A DNA stretch of 64,000 nt from assembly GCA_029948255.1 (NCBI GenBank), contig JALIZF010001582.1:62001-126000 (forward strand), read 5' to 3'. The position numbers were made by a program, and so were the translations under genes. How positions within the stretch are numbered: position 1 is the stretch's first letter; every line of letters starts with the position of its first letter. This DNA is from Telmatactis stephensoni. Lineage: Eukaryota > Cnidaria > Anthozoa > Actiniaria > Isophelliidae. Positions 34,058 to 43,912 of the stretch are shown piece after piece. The notes beneath the pieces are model-generated. The model ran no database searches, was not told the DNA's origin, and saw only the letters and a list, made by a program, of their open reading frames with translations.

Positions 34058-36886
34058 GGCATATTGTAAAACATGGACTGGACTGGACTGGACTGGACTG
34101 GACTCAAAATCTGTAAAACATGGACTGGACTGAAAAAATCTGTAAAACATGTGTTGTGAAGGACATTTTTGATGTTTTTACTGCTAATCCAGCTGTTCCT
34201 ACAAACTTGCCTTTTTAGTGGTAAAATTATGTTTGTGTACAAAGTTTGACATCTTCATGCTCGTAGTGTTAACTTAGGTAAACACTAGTTTACCTTAATG
34301 ACTAGGAACTTCTTCATCTTAGTTTATTTATCGGACATGCGCACAATTAGTTATGGTAAACAGGTGAATGTTTGTTCACGACATACATTCAGAATTAAGG
34401 CCCTTTCTACCAGTTTAATGCTAGTTATAAATCTTGTATCTTATTAGTATTTTATAGCTAAAACGTAGCTACTAATCTTGTCATTAGGATTGCGTCGACA
34501 GATTACATCGATGATTCATCTGCAAGTAGATGATATAGGTTTTTCCTTAGATCAACAATCATTTGTAATTCTTACATCATCTAGTTAGAACCAGCTTGAC
34601 GAGTTAGCAACGTCACAACTATGAAATGCTAATTAGTTAGTATAAATACATCTACCTTGTAACACAGATACACACATAAGCAGATACACACATAAGCAGA
34701 GACACACATAAGCAGATACGCAGATAAGAAGATACACAGATACACTTAGGTCTACAGCAACTCAGTAGTCTGGATTGAGCTGACCTGGAGTTCGGAAAAC
34801 GGGCCGAGTAAGGAAAACCTTCTTAACGCCGTGCTGTCTTAGGGAAAGCTCACTCTAGTTCTACTGGTTCTGTAGGTCCTACAGTTATCGAGTGCTCTAC
34901 CTAATAAACAGCGGATCACAACAACTGTGTCTACGCTAGTTCTCCCAACAAGTTACGGTCGAAACAAACAAACAAACCCCCAATTTCTCCCCGTAACACA
35001 TGGACTGGACTGAAAAAAAAAATCTGTAAAACATGGACTGGACTGAAAAAAAAATCTGTAAAACATGGACTGGACTGAAAAAAAAATCTGTAAAACATGG
35101 ACTGGACTGAAAAAAAAATCTGTAAAACATGGACTGGACTGAAAAAAAAATCTGTAAAACATGGACTGGACTGAAAAAAAAAATCTGTAAAACATGGAAA
35201 TGAACTTCACTAAATTCGATTCTAATTCAGCTTTTGTTTTAAAATGCATATTTGTAAAAATCACATGAATGATGAAGAGTAAAATAAAAACTTTTTAGTT
35301 GCATCAGCAAAACCGATTAGTCATGGTTTTATTTGCAGCTGAGTATGTTTTATTCTAAAGATAAAGCCATTTCGATTGTTAGGTCTACTACAAACCTGTA
35401 TAAAAAGTTAGAGCTTAAAAGCAAACAACCAAACAGAGAATGGTTTAATTTTTAATAAAATCACTTATTTTTTTTAAAAACAACTTACTGAGACTCTGTA
35501 CTTCGGGACCTCCGTGAGTCCGTTGGTGACAGTTTCTATTCGCGTTTTTCGTCAACTAAACTTTTTTCGATTTCTGTATTTTTTTTTATCCCATATCATA
35601 TGATTTTGAAAGTCCTCGATGGATCGCGCCATCGAATTTGCCGATCATATGGTTGAACATGTTTGAAAGTCCTCGATGCCGGTATCGCGCCATAGAACTC
35701 ACTGCACAAAATTTTGGCTCAATTTTCTATAAGCAGCAAATTCTTCGGTCAGTTTTTCTTTGAAATGAAAATTTTATAATAAAAACTTTGAAGCATCACA
35801 AGTTATTTGGCGCGGTAGCATGACTTCTTCACGGGCCACTTTTGACCACGAACAGCCCAACTAAACAGCCGCCTTTGACTTTAAAAATGGTGTAATTTAT
35901 ATACAACCGAAGTAACGATTTAGGACATGTCAAATTCTAGGAAAAAAGTATACTAAGTACTCTGGTCGTGATGCTGTTTATTATTTGCAGTTAAACTTGT
36001 CGAAATGCTATCTATGATTGAGCAAGAGTCAGACCAACAGGAGTTTCCTTTTGCCGGTCAAGGGTCGAGGGTCCACAGTCGAGGGTCCATAGTAGAGGGT
36101 CAACAAAATCTACCAAATTTTATGTCTTCGCGTTACTTGTACATAATTACTAAATTTAATTTAGGAAAATATTAAATGTTATCGCAAATGGATTGTCTTG
36201 GAAGTTTGATAATCTCGTCAAATACCTGAACAGCGGGACAGGAAATGCCTGCCCAGCTCTGTCAGATTACCGATTTATATTTTTCTCAACACTTTATCTA
36301 TAAATATACATCAGCTTTCATGTAAATAAGTGTTAACTTTTGAAATACTGTGTCCAATAAAGTTTATTATCAAGAAACATCGAGAAACTATAGACACATA
36401 TCATGGAATAAAAAGAAAACTAATCCAAATAACTATCTCCATGTTTTTGGCTATACAGAATATATCACTGTGCCGCTCAAATAAAAAAACGTTTTCTAGC
36501 ATAATTGCTTACTGCTGGGTATGATACGATGATAGATTTGTTCAAGGCCAGGATTCAATGCAGCATAGGCATTTCCTGTTTTACAGATTTTTTTTTCAGT
36601 CCAGTCCATGTTTTACAGATTTTTTTTTCAGTCCAGTCCATGTTTTACAGATTTTTTTTTCAGTCCAGTCCATGTTTTACAGATTTTTCTCAGTCCAGTC
36701 CATGTTTTACAGATTTTTCTCAGTCCAGTCCATGTTTTACAGATTTTTCTCAGTCCAGTCCATGTTTTACAGATTTTTTTTTCAGTCCAGTCCATGTTTT
36801 ACAGATTTTTTCAGTCCAGTCCATGTTTTACAGATTTTGAGTCCAGTCCAGTCCAGTCCAGTCCAGTCCATGTTTTACAATATGCC
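34058..36886. mobile_element. second Mutator-like foldback element, arms made of about 32 bp tandem repeats
   Basis: The ends are GGCATATTGT and its inverse ACAATATGCC. Each arm (about 300 bases without the LTR insertion) consists of CTGGACTGGACTGG runs and about nine or ten units of TGTAAAACATGGACTGGACT plus an A-run and ATC. The left arm is in direct orientation at 34065-34147 and 34999-35197; the right arm is inverted at about 36580-36880. A 10-base duplication with one mismatch, GTCTGAAGAC and GACTGAAGAC, flanks it (34048-34057, 36887-36896). The interior of about 1.4 kb has no transposase-like frame. Open frames over the arms are repeat artefacts. Confidence 0.85.
34152..34998 (+). mobile_element. 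solo LTR 1 inside the foldback element
   Basis: 847 bases from TGTTGTGAAGG to CCCCGTAACA, with the TG...CA ends of an LTR. A 4-base duplication, CATG, flanks it (34148-34151 and 34999-35002), splitting one tandem unit of the foldback arm. A TATAAATA box lies at 34641 and AATAAA at 34903. A short internal array of AGATACACACATAAGC units is near 34668-34740. No gag or pol sequence adjoins. The family (Ty3-like, BEL-like or other) cannot be told from the LTR alone. Confidence 0.9.
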
Positions 36887-36896
36887 GACTGAAGAC

Positions 36897-38980
36897 CAAT
36901 GGATTATGAAACATTTAAAATGTTTTAGGAGCAGTATCCAAACCGTACGGGAGTTTAACGTAAAAGTCGGTAGGAAAGGAAACGTCAGGGAATTTGAAGG
37001 GAAATACATGTGAGCAAAAACATTTGAAAAACAACGGTAGGCTGTTAAATGTGTAAGAAATGGTAAAAGGATAAAAAATTCCACGACAGGAAAAAGACAG
37101 AGGAACGTAAAGGGGGCAAGAAATAGCAATAAAAATCGTGTGAGAAAGAGAAAAGGAGATGATGAAAAAACAGCCAGGCGACGGGAATTGGGGTCCCTGT
37201 CTGAAACAAAATGTCTGTGTTTTAGAGAGTACTCTTAATACGGTCATCCCATAATCCATTTCGGCATATGATGGCGATTTTCAAGTAAAAACATGAAAAA
37301 AGCATTAATTCATTTGCAAGAGAGTTTTAATTTTACTACTTCGTCAAAATGGTCACTGAGTTTTGTGTCATACATCTGCTAGAACCTCATAAGCAGACTC
37401 TTAACTTTCTATTCAGTCAAGACAGGAGCAATCATGCATCATATTGCCAAAAACAACATATGAAGTTATCATCAAAATTGTCATTATCTTTACAGTTCGT
37501 ATGACGTCCGATCAGCTGTGTGGTACTTGCAGTAATTGTAGTCTTGAGTAATGTTAGACGCGTTCATTTTGGTACTAGTGAGAAGAACTTCCAAAAGCAA
37601 AGTTCAATGGCTGCACCGTATAACACGAGAGATTTTTACACAAGTGCAGTTGTTGTAATAGCTGTAGGTGTATGTAAATTACAGTTTTTCTCACTATTTT
37701 TTAGCTGTTTTGATTTTTTTAATTCGACAGGTGCTCATACAAATTCTAATAAGAACTCGTATTCATTATATTTGGCTTCAAAGATAAGGGTATTCTCAGT
37801 AGCGATTTCGTGCCGGAGGGTTCGTGGACTGCGAGTGTATTCCGGCTAACGTACTCGTTGACAAGTCTACCAAGTCTCTGAAAAACCTCCAAAGACTCAA
37901 AGTTAGTAGAAAGTTTATTGCAAACAGGTAATAGTAAATCATCTTGCGATATATTTCTTTTAACCTGGGTAAGGTACATTTTACCGCGGGTTTTTTACAA
38001 CTTTGAAAAAGCAACACGCACGCGAAAATATTCTACTTTTGACATTTTAGCATTTAAATTTACACAAAAACCATTTTTTCAATATTCTCTCGATAAATTT
38101 TTCTCATTTCAAATATATTGGGTGAATCTTTTCGAGAAAGCAGGTTTTGACATAAAAAAATGAGAGTCACTGTGCTCGTTTGCGAGATATTTTGTAATAC
38201 ATCATCATAATAGGGCTAAAAACGGCACTTTTTCGAGAAGGTAATGGGTCAAAAAAAATGCTTTTTAACGCACCAAAGATTAGAGAAATGTTCCAAATTG
38301 AGTTTTGTAGCGTTTTTAATCATAATTTGAATGAAAATTTTCGGCTTTTCGAACCATGCGCAGATGTTCTCGGTGCACAACAAAGGGATCACCTTGAAAT
38401 TGTGTACTTTAAAACTTCGACAACACTTTAGAGATTAAAAAAACTAAACGAAAATAGTGAAAATTATTGTAGAAACATGGTGCCAAAAATTCAAACCTAT
38501 ATGCTTTTCATAATTACACAACCTCCGCAGACAGCACTCAAAAGGCTTTTTCAGTGTTTTGACGACCGTCAATCAAATCTACGACTATTTGTTCTTCATA
38601 AAACTAACCTAAATTGATATCAAAAGTCTAAACAGAATAAATATTACATGAAGAAAGTCAAGTTGGTTTTGTTTCTTATTGTAGAAAACTGAGTTTTTAC
38701 AAATTCCGGGCGTTACGTATTTGATTGACGGAAGTCAAAACGCATTCTTGGGCCCAGGCGCCAAATTTGTCGAGGTCGTGTAATTATCAAAGGCGCTGTA
38801 ACAGATAGAGCGGTCTTTGCCGAGCTAACTTTCTCCAAATCATATCAACATTAGTATATTTTAGTTGGTTCGTTGGTTTCCTTAGATGTACAAAGTAGAG
38901 AAGATAATTATATTTCGCGTGAATTTTAATCGATTTTATTGTCAGAGGGGGAATGCGTACCTTCCCAGAATGCACTGCAT
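36897..38980. other. intergenic, weak coding-like frames only
   Basis: A short exon-like frame begins with ATGGCTGCACCG at about 37608. A minus frame, 37746-37979, has no recognised domain. The word GAGAGTCACTGTGCTC at about 38161 resembles the GGGGTCACCGT words of the piggyBac-type elements. No supported gene. Confidence 0.35.
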
Positions 38981-38984
38981 TAGG

Positions 38985-39380
38985 GAAGCAATGGTGGTCG
39001 AGCGGTGAGAGTGCCGGTCTGTCACCGCTGTGGTCCCTCGTTCATTCCCCGGACGGGGCATCACATGTGGCTTGAGTTTCTTGTTCGTTCTCTCCCTTGC
39101 TTCGAGGGTTTTTTCTCCGGGTTCTCCGGTTTTTCCTCCCTCAGTAAAAACGAACTAGTCTCGATCTAAGCTGTGCTCCGTGATCAGACATGAGTCGTAT
39201 GGTGGCTGCTACGTGTATGTGTATGTAAATTTGTATGTAAATGTGTGATTGTTCAATTGTTCGTAATGAAAGCGCCCTTGTAAACCTTCGACTTGATCAC
39301 GTTGAGCTGCGCCCTTCGTAATTCAGCACTTGGCTGCGAGGAAGGGTGATGAGCTACCACAAATTTATTTATCTATTGTC
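38985..39380 (+). mobile_element. tRNA-Asp-like SINE, full length
   Basis: The head at about 38990-39066 is tRNA-like: GCGGTGAGAGTGCC, an anticodon loop with CTGTCAC (GTC, Asp-like) and a B-box-like CGTTCATTCCCCGG. A body with ACATGTGGCTTGAGTTT, CTCCGGGTTCTCCGG and AAAACGAACTAG follows, then a tail with TTTATTTATCTATTG. A truncated inverted copy is at 48300-48497. Confidence 0.8.
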
Positions 39381-39623
39381 GATATGGTAATTTTATGGTA
39401 ATTTTCGCGCGTAGCCATTACTGAATTAGGGTTAAAACATTTAATTACCTTTGCAGACTTTATTCCGATCCCAACATCTGCATAAGAAAGGTGCGATTAA
39501 TTTCCAATTAATCAATAAAGTCCAACTTCCTTTTCTCGTGTCGCTGATGACGTCAATGACAGTATTTTAAAGAGACGCTTTTCATCAAAATAGTGCCTCG
39601 ATTATTGCTGGATTATTTTATAA

Positions 39624-39793
39624 AAGAAATATAAAACGGTTTTCCGTGTTTATATCGGCCTGATCTAAACACTTGTGATATTGGGAGAACACTCAAGAGC
39701 TCAAGTGCTTTCCCTACGCTCTCTCGTGTTCTCCCAACATCACGCGTGTTTAGATCAGGCTACATAAACACGGAAAACGGTTTTATATTTCTT
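39624..39793. mobile_element. 170 bp MITE
   Basis: Arms of about 70 bases: AAGAAATATAAAACGG, TTTTCCGTGTTTATA, CTGATCTAAACAC and GGGAGAACAC are mirrored at the right end. The short loop contains GCTCAAGTGCTTTCCC. No target duplication was resolved. Confidence 0.85.
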
Positions 39794-40111
39794 AAGTCAA
39801 CTTCGCTTCTACATCTGCCACACCAGGGAAAATTCGAGAAAGAATAGGAACCTCTGTGGATGTTGAGAGTGAGAAAACAACTAAAATGCGCAAATAACTG
39901 AGACGTCGCGTAAGACTGTATCCCCGCCAACAACTGTTTATGTACTGCTTATTGTGTGAGTATTACTTATCAGCTAAAAGTGTTCTAGCTATAGGAATCA
40001 TGTTTCTTTCAGACAAATTTATATTACAATGTTCTTTCTGACCGGCAATAATGGTCAACATAGGGCCGTGGTATAGAGTTTGCTGAGTTCAAGGTTTTGT
40101 GCACTTACTCA

Positions 40112-40278
40112 CAGGGCCGTAGCCACAATTTAAACAATGGTACGGTTTTTTAAAGTTGGTCCGGTTTTTTCGTTTTTCTACTCGGATTCATGCTTTCAAA
40201 ACTGTAATAACAGTGGTTTTAATGGTAAAAGTTGGTCCGGTTGAAACCTGACTAACCGTACCGGTGGCTACGGCCCTG
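40112..40278. mobile_element. hAT-like MITE, CAGGGCCGTAGCCAC ends
   Basis: 167 bases with perfect 15-base inverted termini and a 5-base duplication, ACTCA, on each side (40107-40111 and 40279-40283). GTTGGTCCGGTT words repeat inside. The CAGGG terminus is typical of hAT-superfamily elements. Confidence 0.85.
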
Positions 40279-40284
40279 ACTCAA

Positions 40285-40945
40285 CTTGTCGTTAGGTAGA
40301 AGATGGACATCAAAGTCCTCAGTTCTTTTGACAGAAGATTCTCTTTGCATCTTCTCGAAAATCAGTCAGAAAAACAAAATAGACACAAGGAATAAGGCAT
40401 GAATTGATATGAGGCAAATAAAGGCGGTAAATCATGAATGATCATGAATGTTGACCAGTCACTCTCCCAATACAATAACTACAATAGTTTTTTACATCAG
40501 TCGGAAGATTATATTGAGAAGCACTGTCTAATAAAACCCAAATAAAAAGTGAAAGTTAACAAGAGGAATAACGTGTTAACGAGCACAAAAGTATTTTAAC
40601 TGTCTTTGATATTCTATATTGAATAAAGACTTTCGGTTCATGGTAAATAACTGCGTTTACCATTCGTGTTTTCTTCCTTGTTCTCTTTGTATATCAAACT
40701 AAAAGATCTGCTGAAATGGCTTGTGGCTTTGGCATTACAATACTTAGTGGGAATATTGCAAAATAGAGTATGATACACAAAATGTTGATTACAGTAACCA
40801 CGGGCAAGTTTACTTTAAGATTTCAGATTTGACGTTAAACAGAACTGTTTTACCATATTTAACTACTTGAAATGAAACCGCAAACTTGTGAGCATTAAAC
40901 GACATAGGAATTAGCTCGGCAGGACCAAGCAAGTACTGCCGCTTG
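40285..40945. other. intergenic, no gene seen
   Basis: Apart from the duplicated word ATGATCATGAATG near 40436-40450, nothing recognisable. Confidence 0.4.
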
Positions 40946-40955
40946 CTGTTTTAGT

Positions 40956-41379
40956 CCCGGGGGGGGGGGGGGGGGGGTACTCCCATATATTTACTATACG
41001 GGGATGATCCGCTGAACAGGGTATGGTTTTTCGAGTTCCCTGTCATAAACAGGGTATCCTTTTTGCAATTTTTTGAGCTTCTTGTCATTTTCAGGGTAGC
41101 AGCTTTCTCATCAACCTTAGTCGTTAGCTAGCCACAATGGCAACGATCTGTCTAGAAGCTTTATTTATCGTTGTTCGATCACGATCGCAACAAACTCGTT
41201 ATGAAACTCATTTACATTACAAACAAATGAGTACATTACATTCTGCAATTATTATACTTAATTGTCATAAACAGGGTATGGTATTTTGAGTTTTTCTGTC
41301 ATAAACAGGGTAACCGTTTTAGGATCCCAGCGGAACATCCCCACCCAAATCCTGGTCAAGTACCCCCCCCCCCCCCGGG
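40956..41379. mobile_element. hAT-like MITE with poly-G ends, copy 1
   Basis: 424 bases, beginning CCCGGGGGGG and ending CCCCCCGGG, with inverted arms through GTACT and GGGGATGxTCCGCT. A perfect 8-base duplication, GTTTTAGT, flanks it (40948-40955 and 41380-41387), the hAT signature. AAACAGGGTATGGT/ATCC words recur inside. A related copy is at 56767-57173. Confidence 0.9.
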
Positions 41380-41733
41380 GTTTTAGTGTCTGTGTGTATG
41401 CGGTAGTCGTATTACTTCTACAGTTTGTCTCGTTATTTTGAATCGTTCGATGCTGATTATCTGCAGAAGAGTAACTAGAGAAACCGAGATACAAAACCCA
41501 GCTTGTTTTTTTACAAATAATATCTCTCCAAATGCCCATTGAACATCATTCCAAAACTTGTCCAAAGTCATTCGAAAAAGGAAAATAATCCCATAATGCT
41601 CAGAAGAATATCGGACATTGGTGATCGAAGGGTTTAAATGCTGCGTATATAGCGGTGTACTTTACCTGCCTGACTACATGCAATAGCAAACTTCCTTCTA
41701 TGTTGTGTTGTTGGTTTAGCAGTAACATGCATG

Positions 41734-41905
41734 CAGGGGCGGATCCAGGATTTTGTAAAGGCACGTGGTGTCCAAAATAAGACTCTTGAGAGATGACGTC
41801 ACATCCAAGATGGCGGCCTCCTAGCAATGGAATCTGATGACGTCATCTCGTACGGCGCTAGGGGGTGTCTGGTGCACCTATGGACTCCCCCTGGATCCGC
41901 CCCTG
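41734..41905. mobile_element. hAT-like MITE, CAGGGGCGGATCCAGG ends
   Basis: 172 bases with perfect 16-base inverted termini and a 5-base duplication, GCATG (41729-41733 and 41906-41910). The interior has ATGACGTCA twice in inverted arrangement and an AAGATGGCGGCC word. Elements with this terminus are widespread in invertebrate genomes. Confidence 0.9.
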
Positions 41906-41994
41906 GCATGAGCTTTTTGCTGAGAAAAGCTGTTGTTAAGATGTTAACTTATAAGTTCACAATCTCTTTACTCTCCGGCTTTACTCTCTTTACC

Positions 41995-42799
41995 TGTTAT
42001 GAAGGACATTTTTGATATTTTTAGTGCTAATCCAGCTGTTCCTACAAACTTGCCTTTTTAGTGGTAAAACTATGTTTGTGTACAGAGTTTGACATCTTAA
42101 TGCTCGTAGTGTTAACTTAGGTAAACACTAGTTTACCTTAATGACTAGGAACTTCCTCATCTTACTTCATTTATCGGACATGCGCACAATTAATTATGAT
42201 AAACAAGTGAATGTTTGTTCACGCCAAACATTCAGAATTAAGGCCCTTTCTACCAGTTTAATGTTAGTTATAAATATTGTATCTTATTAGTATTTTATAG
42301 CTAAAACGTAGCTACTAATCTTGTCTTTAGCGGATTGCGTCGACGAATTATATCCATATTCATCCGATCCGCAAGTAGATGCTATAGGTTTTTCCTTATA
42401 TCAACAATCATTTGTAATTCTTACATCATCTAGTTAGAACCAGCTTGACGAGTTAGCAACGTCACAACTATGAAATGCTAATTAGTTAGTATAAATACAT
42501 CTACCTTGTAACGCAGATAAACAGATACACATATACACTTACTTATACACTTAGGTCTACAGCAACTCAGTAGTCTGGATTGAGCTGACCTGGAGCACGG
42601 TAAACGGTCCGAGTAAGGAAAACCTTCTTAACGCCGTGCTGTCTTAGGGAAAGCTCATTCTAGTTCTACTGGTTCTGTAAGTCCTACAGTTATCGAGTGC
42701 TCTACCTAATAAACAGCAGATCACAACAACTGTGTCTACGCTAGTTTTCCCCACAAGTTACGATCGAGAGAAAACAACTCAATTTCTCTCCCCGTAACA
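41995..42799 (+). mobile_element. solo LTR 2, same family as 34152-34998
   Basis: 805 bases from TGTTATGAAGG to CCCCGTAACA, closely similar over its whole length to the LTR at 34152-34998 and in the same orientation. Its own 4-base duplication is TACC (41991-41994 and 42800-42803). TATAAATA lies at 42490 and AATAAA at 42708. It lacks about 40 bases of the AGATACACAC array of copy 1. No internal region adjoins. Confidence 0.92.
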
Positions 42800-43009
42800 T
42801 ACCAACTCCACAACTTCATAACATCGAGCAATTCTATTGATTCTCGGAATTTGAGACCATATCTCAGTACACTTGCCAAGCCCGGGATAATGAGCTTTCC
42901 AACAAAATGGTCTCTTAACGAAGAAAGAATAAATAAAAAACTACAACAAAATCATAACAGTCTTCTAAAACTAAAGAAAGCTCCGACATTTATCCGGTTT
43001 GAAGAGTAT

Positions 43010-43180
43010 TTGAAGTTTGAAAGATATAAGTTGAAAAATCAACTGGGACATACGAATTTTCAAAAAACGAAATTTTGTATGGAAACACTTACAGTTATGC
43101 AAGAGATACAAACAAATTTCGATTTTTGAAAATTCGTATATCCTTGATTTTTCAACTTATATCCTTCAAACTTCACAGTT
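43010..43180. repeat. palindromic MITE core, family P copy 1
   Basis: Two arms of about 68 bases (TATAAGTTGAAAAATCAA, TACGAATTTTCAAAAA, CGAAATTTTGTATG) are inverted around a 34-base loop. Flanking sequence to about 43450 (TACGTCATTTACACGTATA, CATGAAAAATTAGT, CAAAATGCCTTCTGC) matches, in inverted orientation, 55595-55790 and, in direct orientation, 57345-57730. Confidence 0.8.
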
Positions 43181-43477
43181 TTACTGATTTTGATGTGCTC
43201 TTTCCAGCTATGGTCATTGTTTTTAAGTTTGGGAACTTTTGGAATTACATGAAAAAGCCGTTAGTAGAAATGACTGTAGCAATTCACAAAATACGTCATT
43301 TACACGTATAAGATTGCAGAATACGTCTTGGTAACAGTCATATTCGCATTCAGCATGAAAAATTAGTTTAGAATAGTTATGTTACCAGCCTCTACCCCAA
43401 AATGCCTTCTGCACTTTTTGCGATCGACTTTTTCAGTTTTGCGCCTAGTCTACATTGCTCTCGATATATGTTCAGTT

Positions 43478-43722
43478 GCAATATGCTCGTGCAAATATAC
43501 GCATAATGAACTGATATTAATCAATGAGTGATTGCTTTTGGAAACGTAATTTTCCGAAACATACAACGCATGTTTGGTACTAGCATAACAATTTCTTATA
43601 GTTTCTCAGTTATAGTTATTATATCTTCTTCGTTTTTTTTAGTGCATTTTGGAAAACATTCCAGAAGCACTTATTGATTAATACATGATGCGTATATATG
43701 CACGAGCATATTGCACCTTAAC
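43478..43722. mobile_element. inverted-repeat element upstream of the receptor start
   Basis: TTGCAATATGCTCGTGCA, ATACGCAT and TTAATCAATGAGTG on the left are mirrored at 43645-43722. The spacer is about 90 bases. It ends about 190 bases before the receptor ATG and so may lie in its 5' region. Confidence 0.75.
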
Positions 43723-43912
43723 TCAGCCTCAAGACAAATCACAATAGAACTTCAAAGCTGCTGCGAGGCTACACTGGACGTTTGTTACATCTCCTGTCAC
43801 ACAACTGACTTTTATCGCATATATGGGAATAGTTGAAAGGCATGCTGTATGGGATGTTGATGATCAACCCACTTACAACTCAGTTCTTCTATTATAGAAA
43901 CAATGGTCTAAG

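Noticed and set aside
34995..36880. CRISPR-like array of about 32 bp repeats
   Set aside because: The units abut without unique spacers, are mirrored in two inverted arms, and belong to a eukaryotic transposon.
34936..36892. Several long open frames of repeated Phe/Ser/Pro peptides over the CTGGACTGG arrays
   Set aside because: They arise from a 32 bp repeat read in several frames, exist in all registers, and have no start context or domain.
37746..38017. Minus-strand frames with somewhat protein-like composition
   Set aside because: No conserved motif known to me, two overlapping frames compete, and no splice partners were found.
34152..42799. A full-length LTR retrotransposon bounded by the two LTRs
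   Set aside because: Each LTR has its own 4 bp duplication and the 7 kb between them has no gag, protease, RT or integrase signature.
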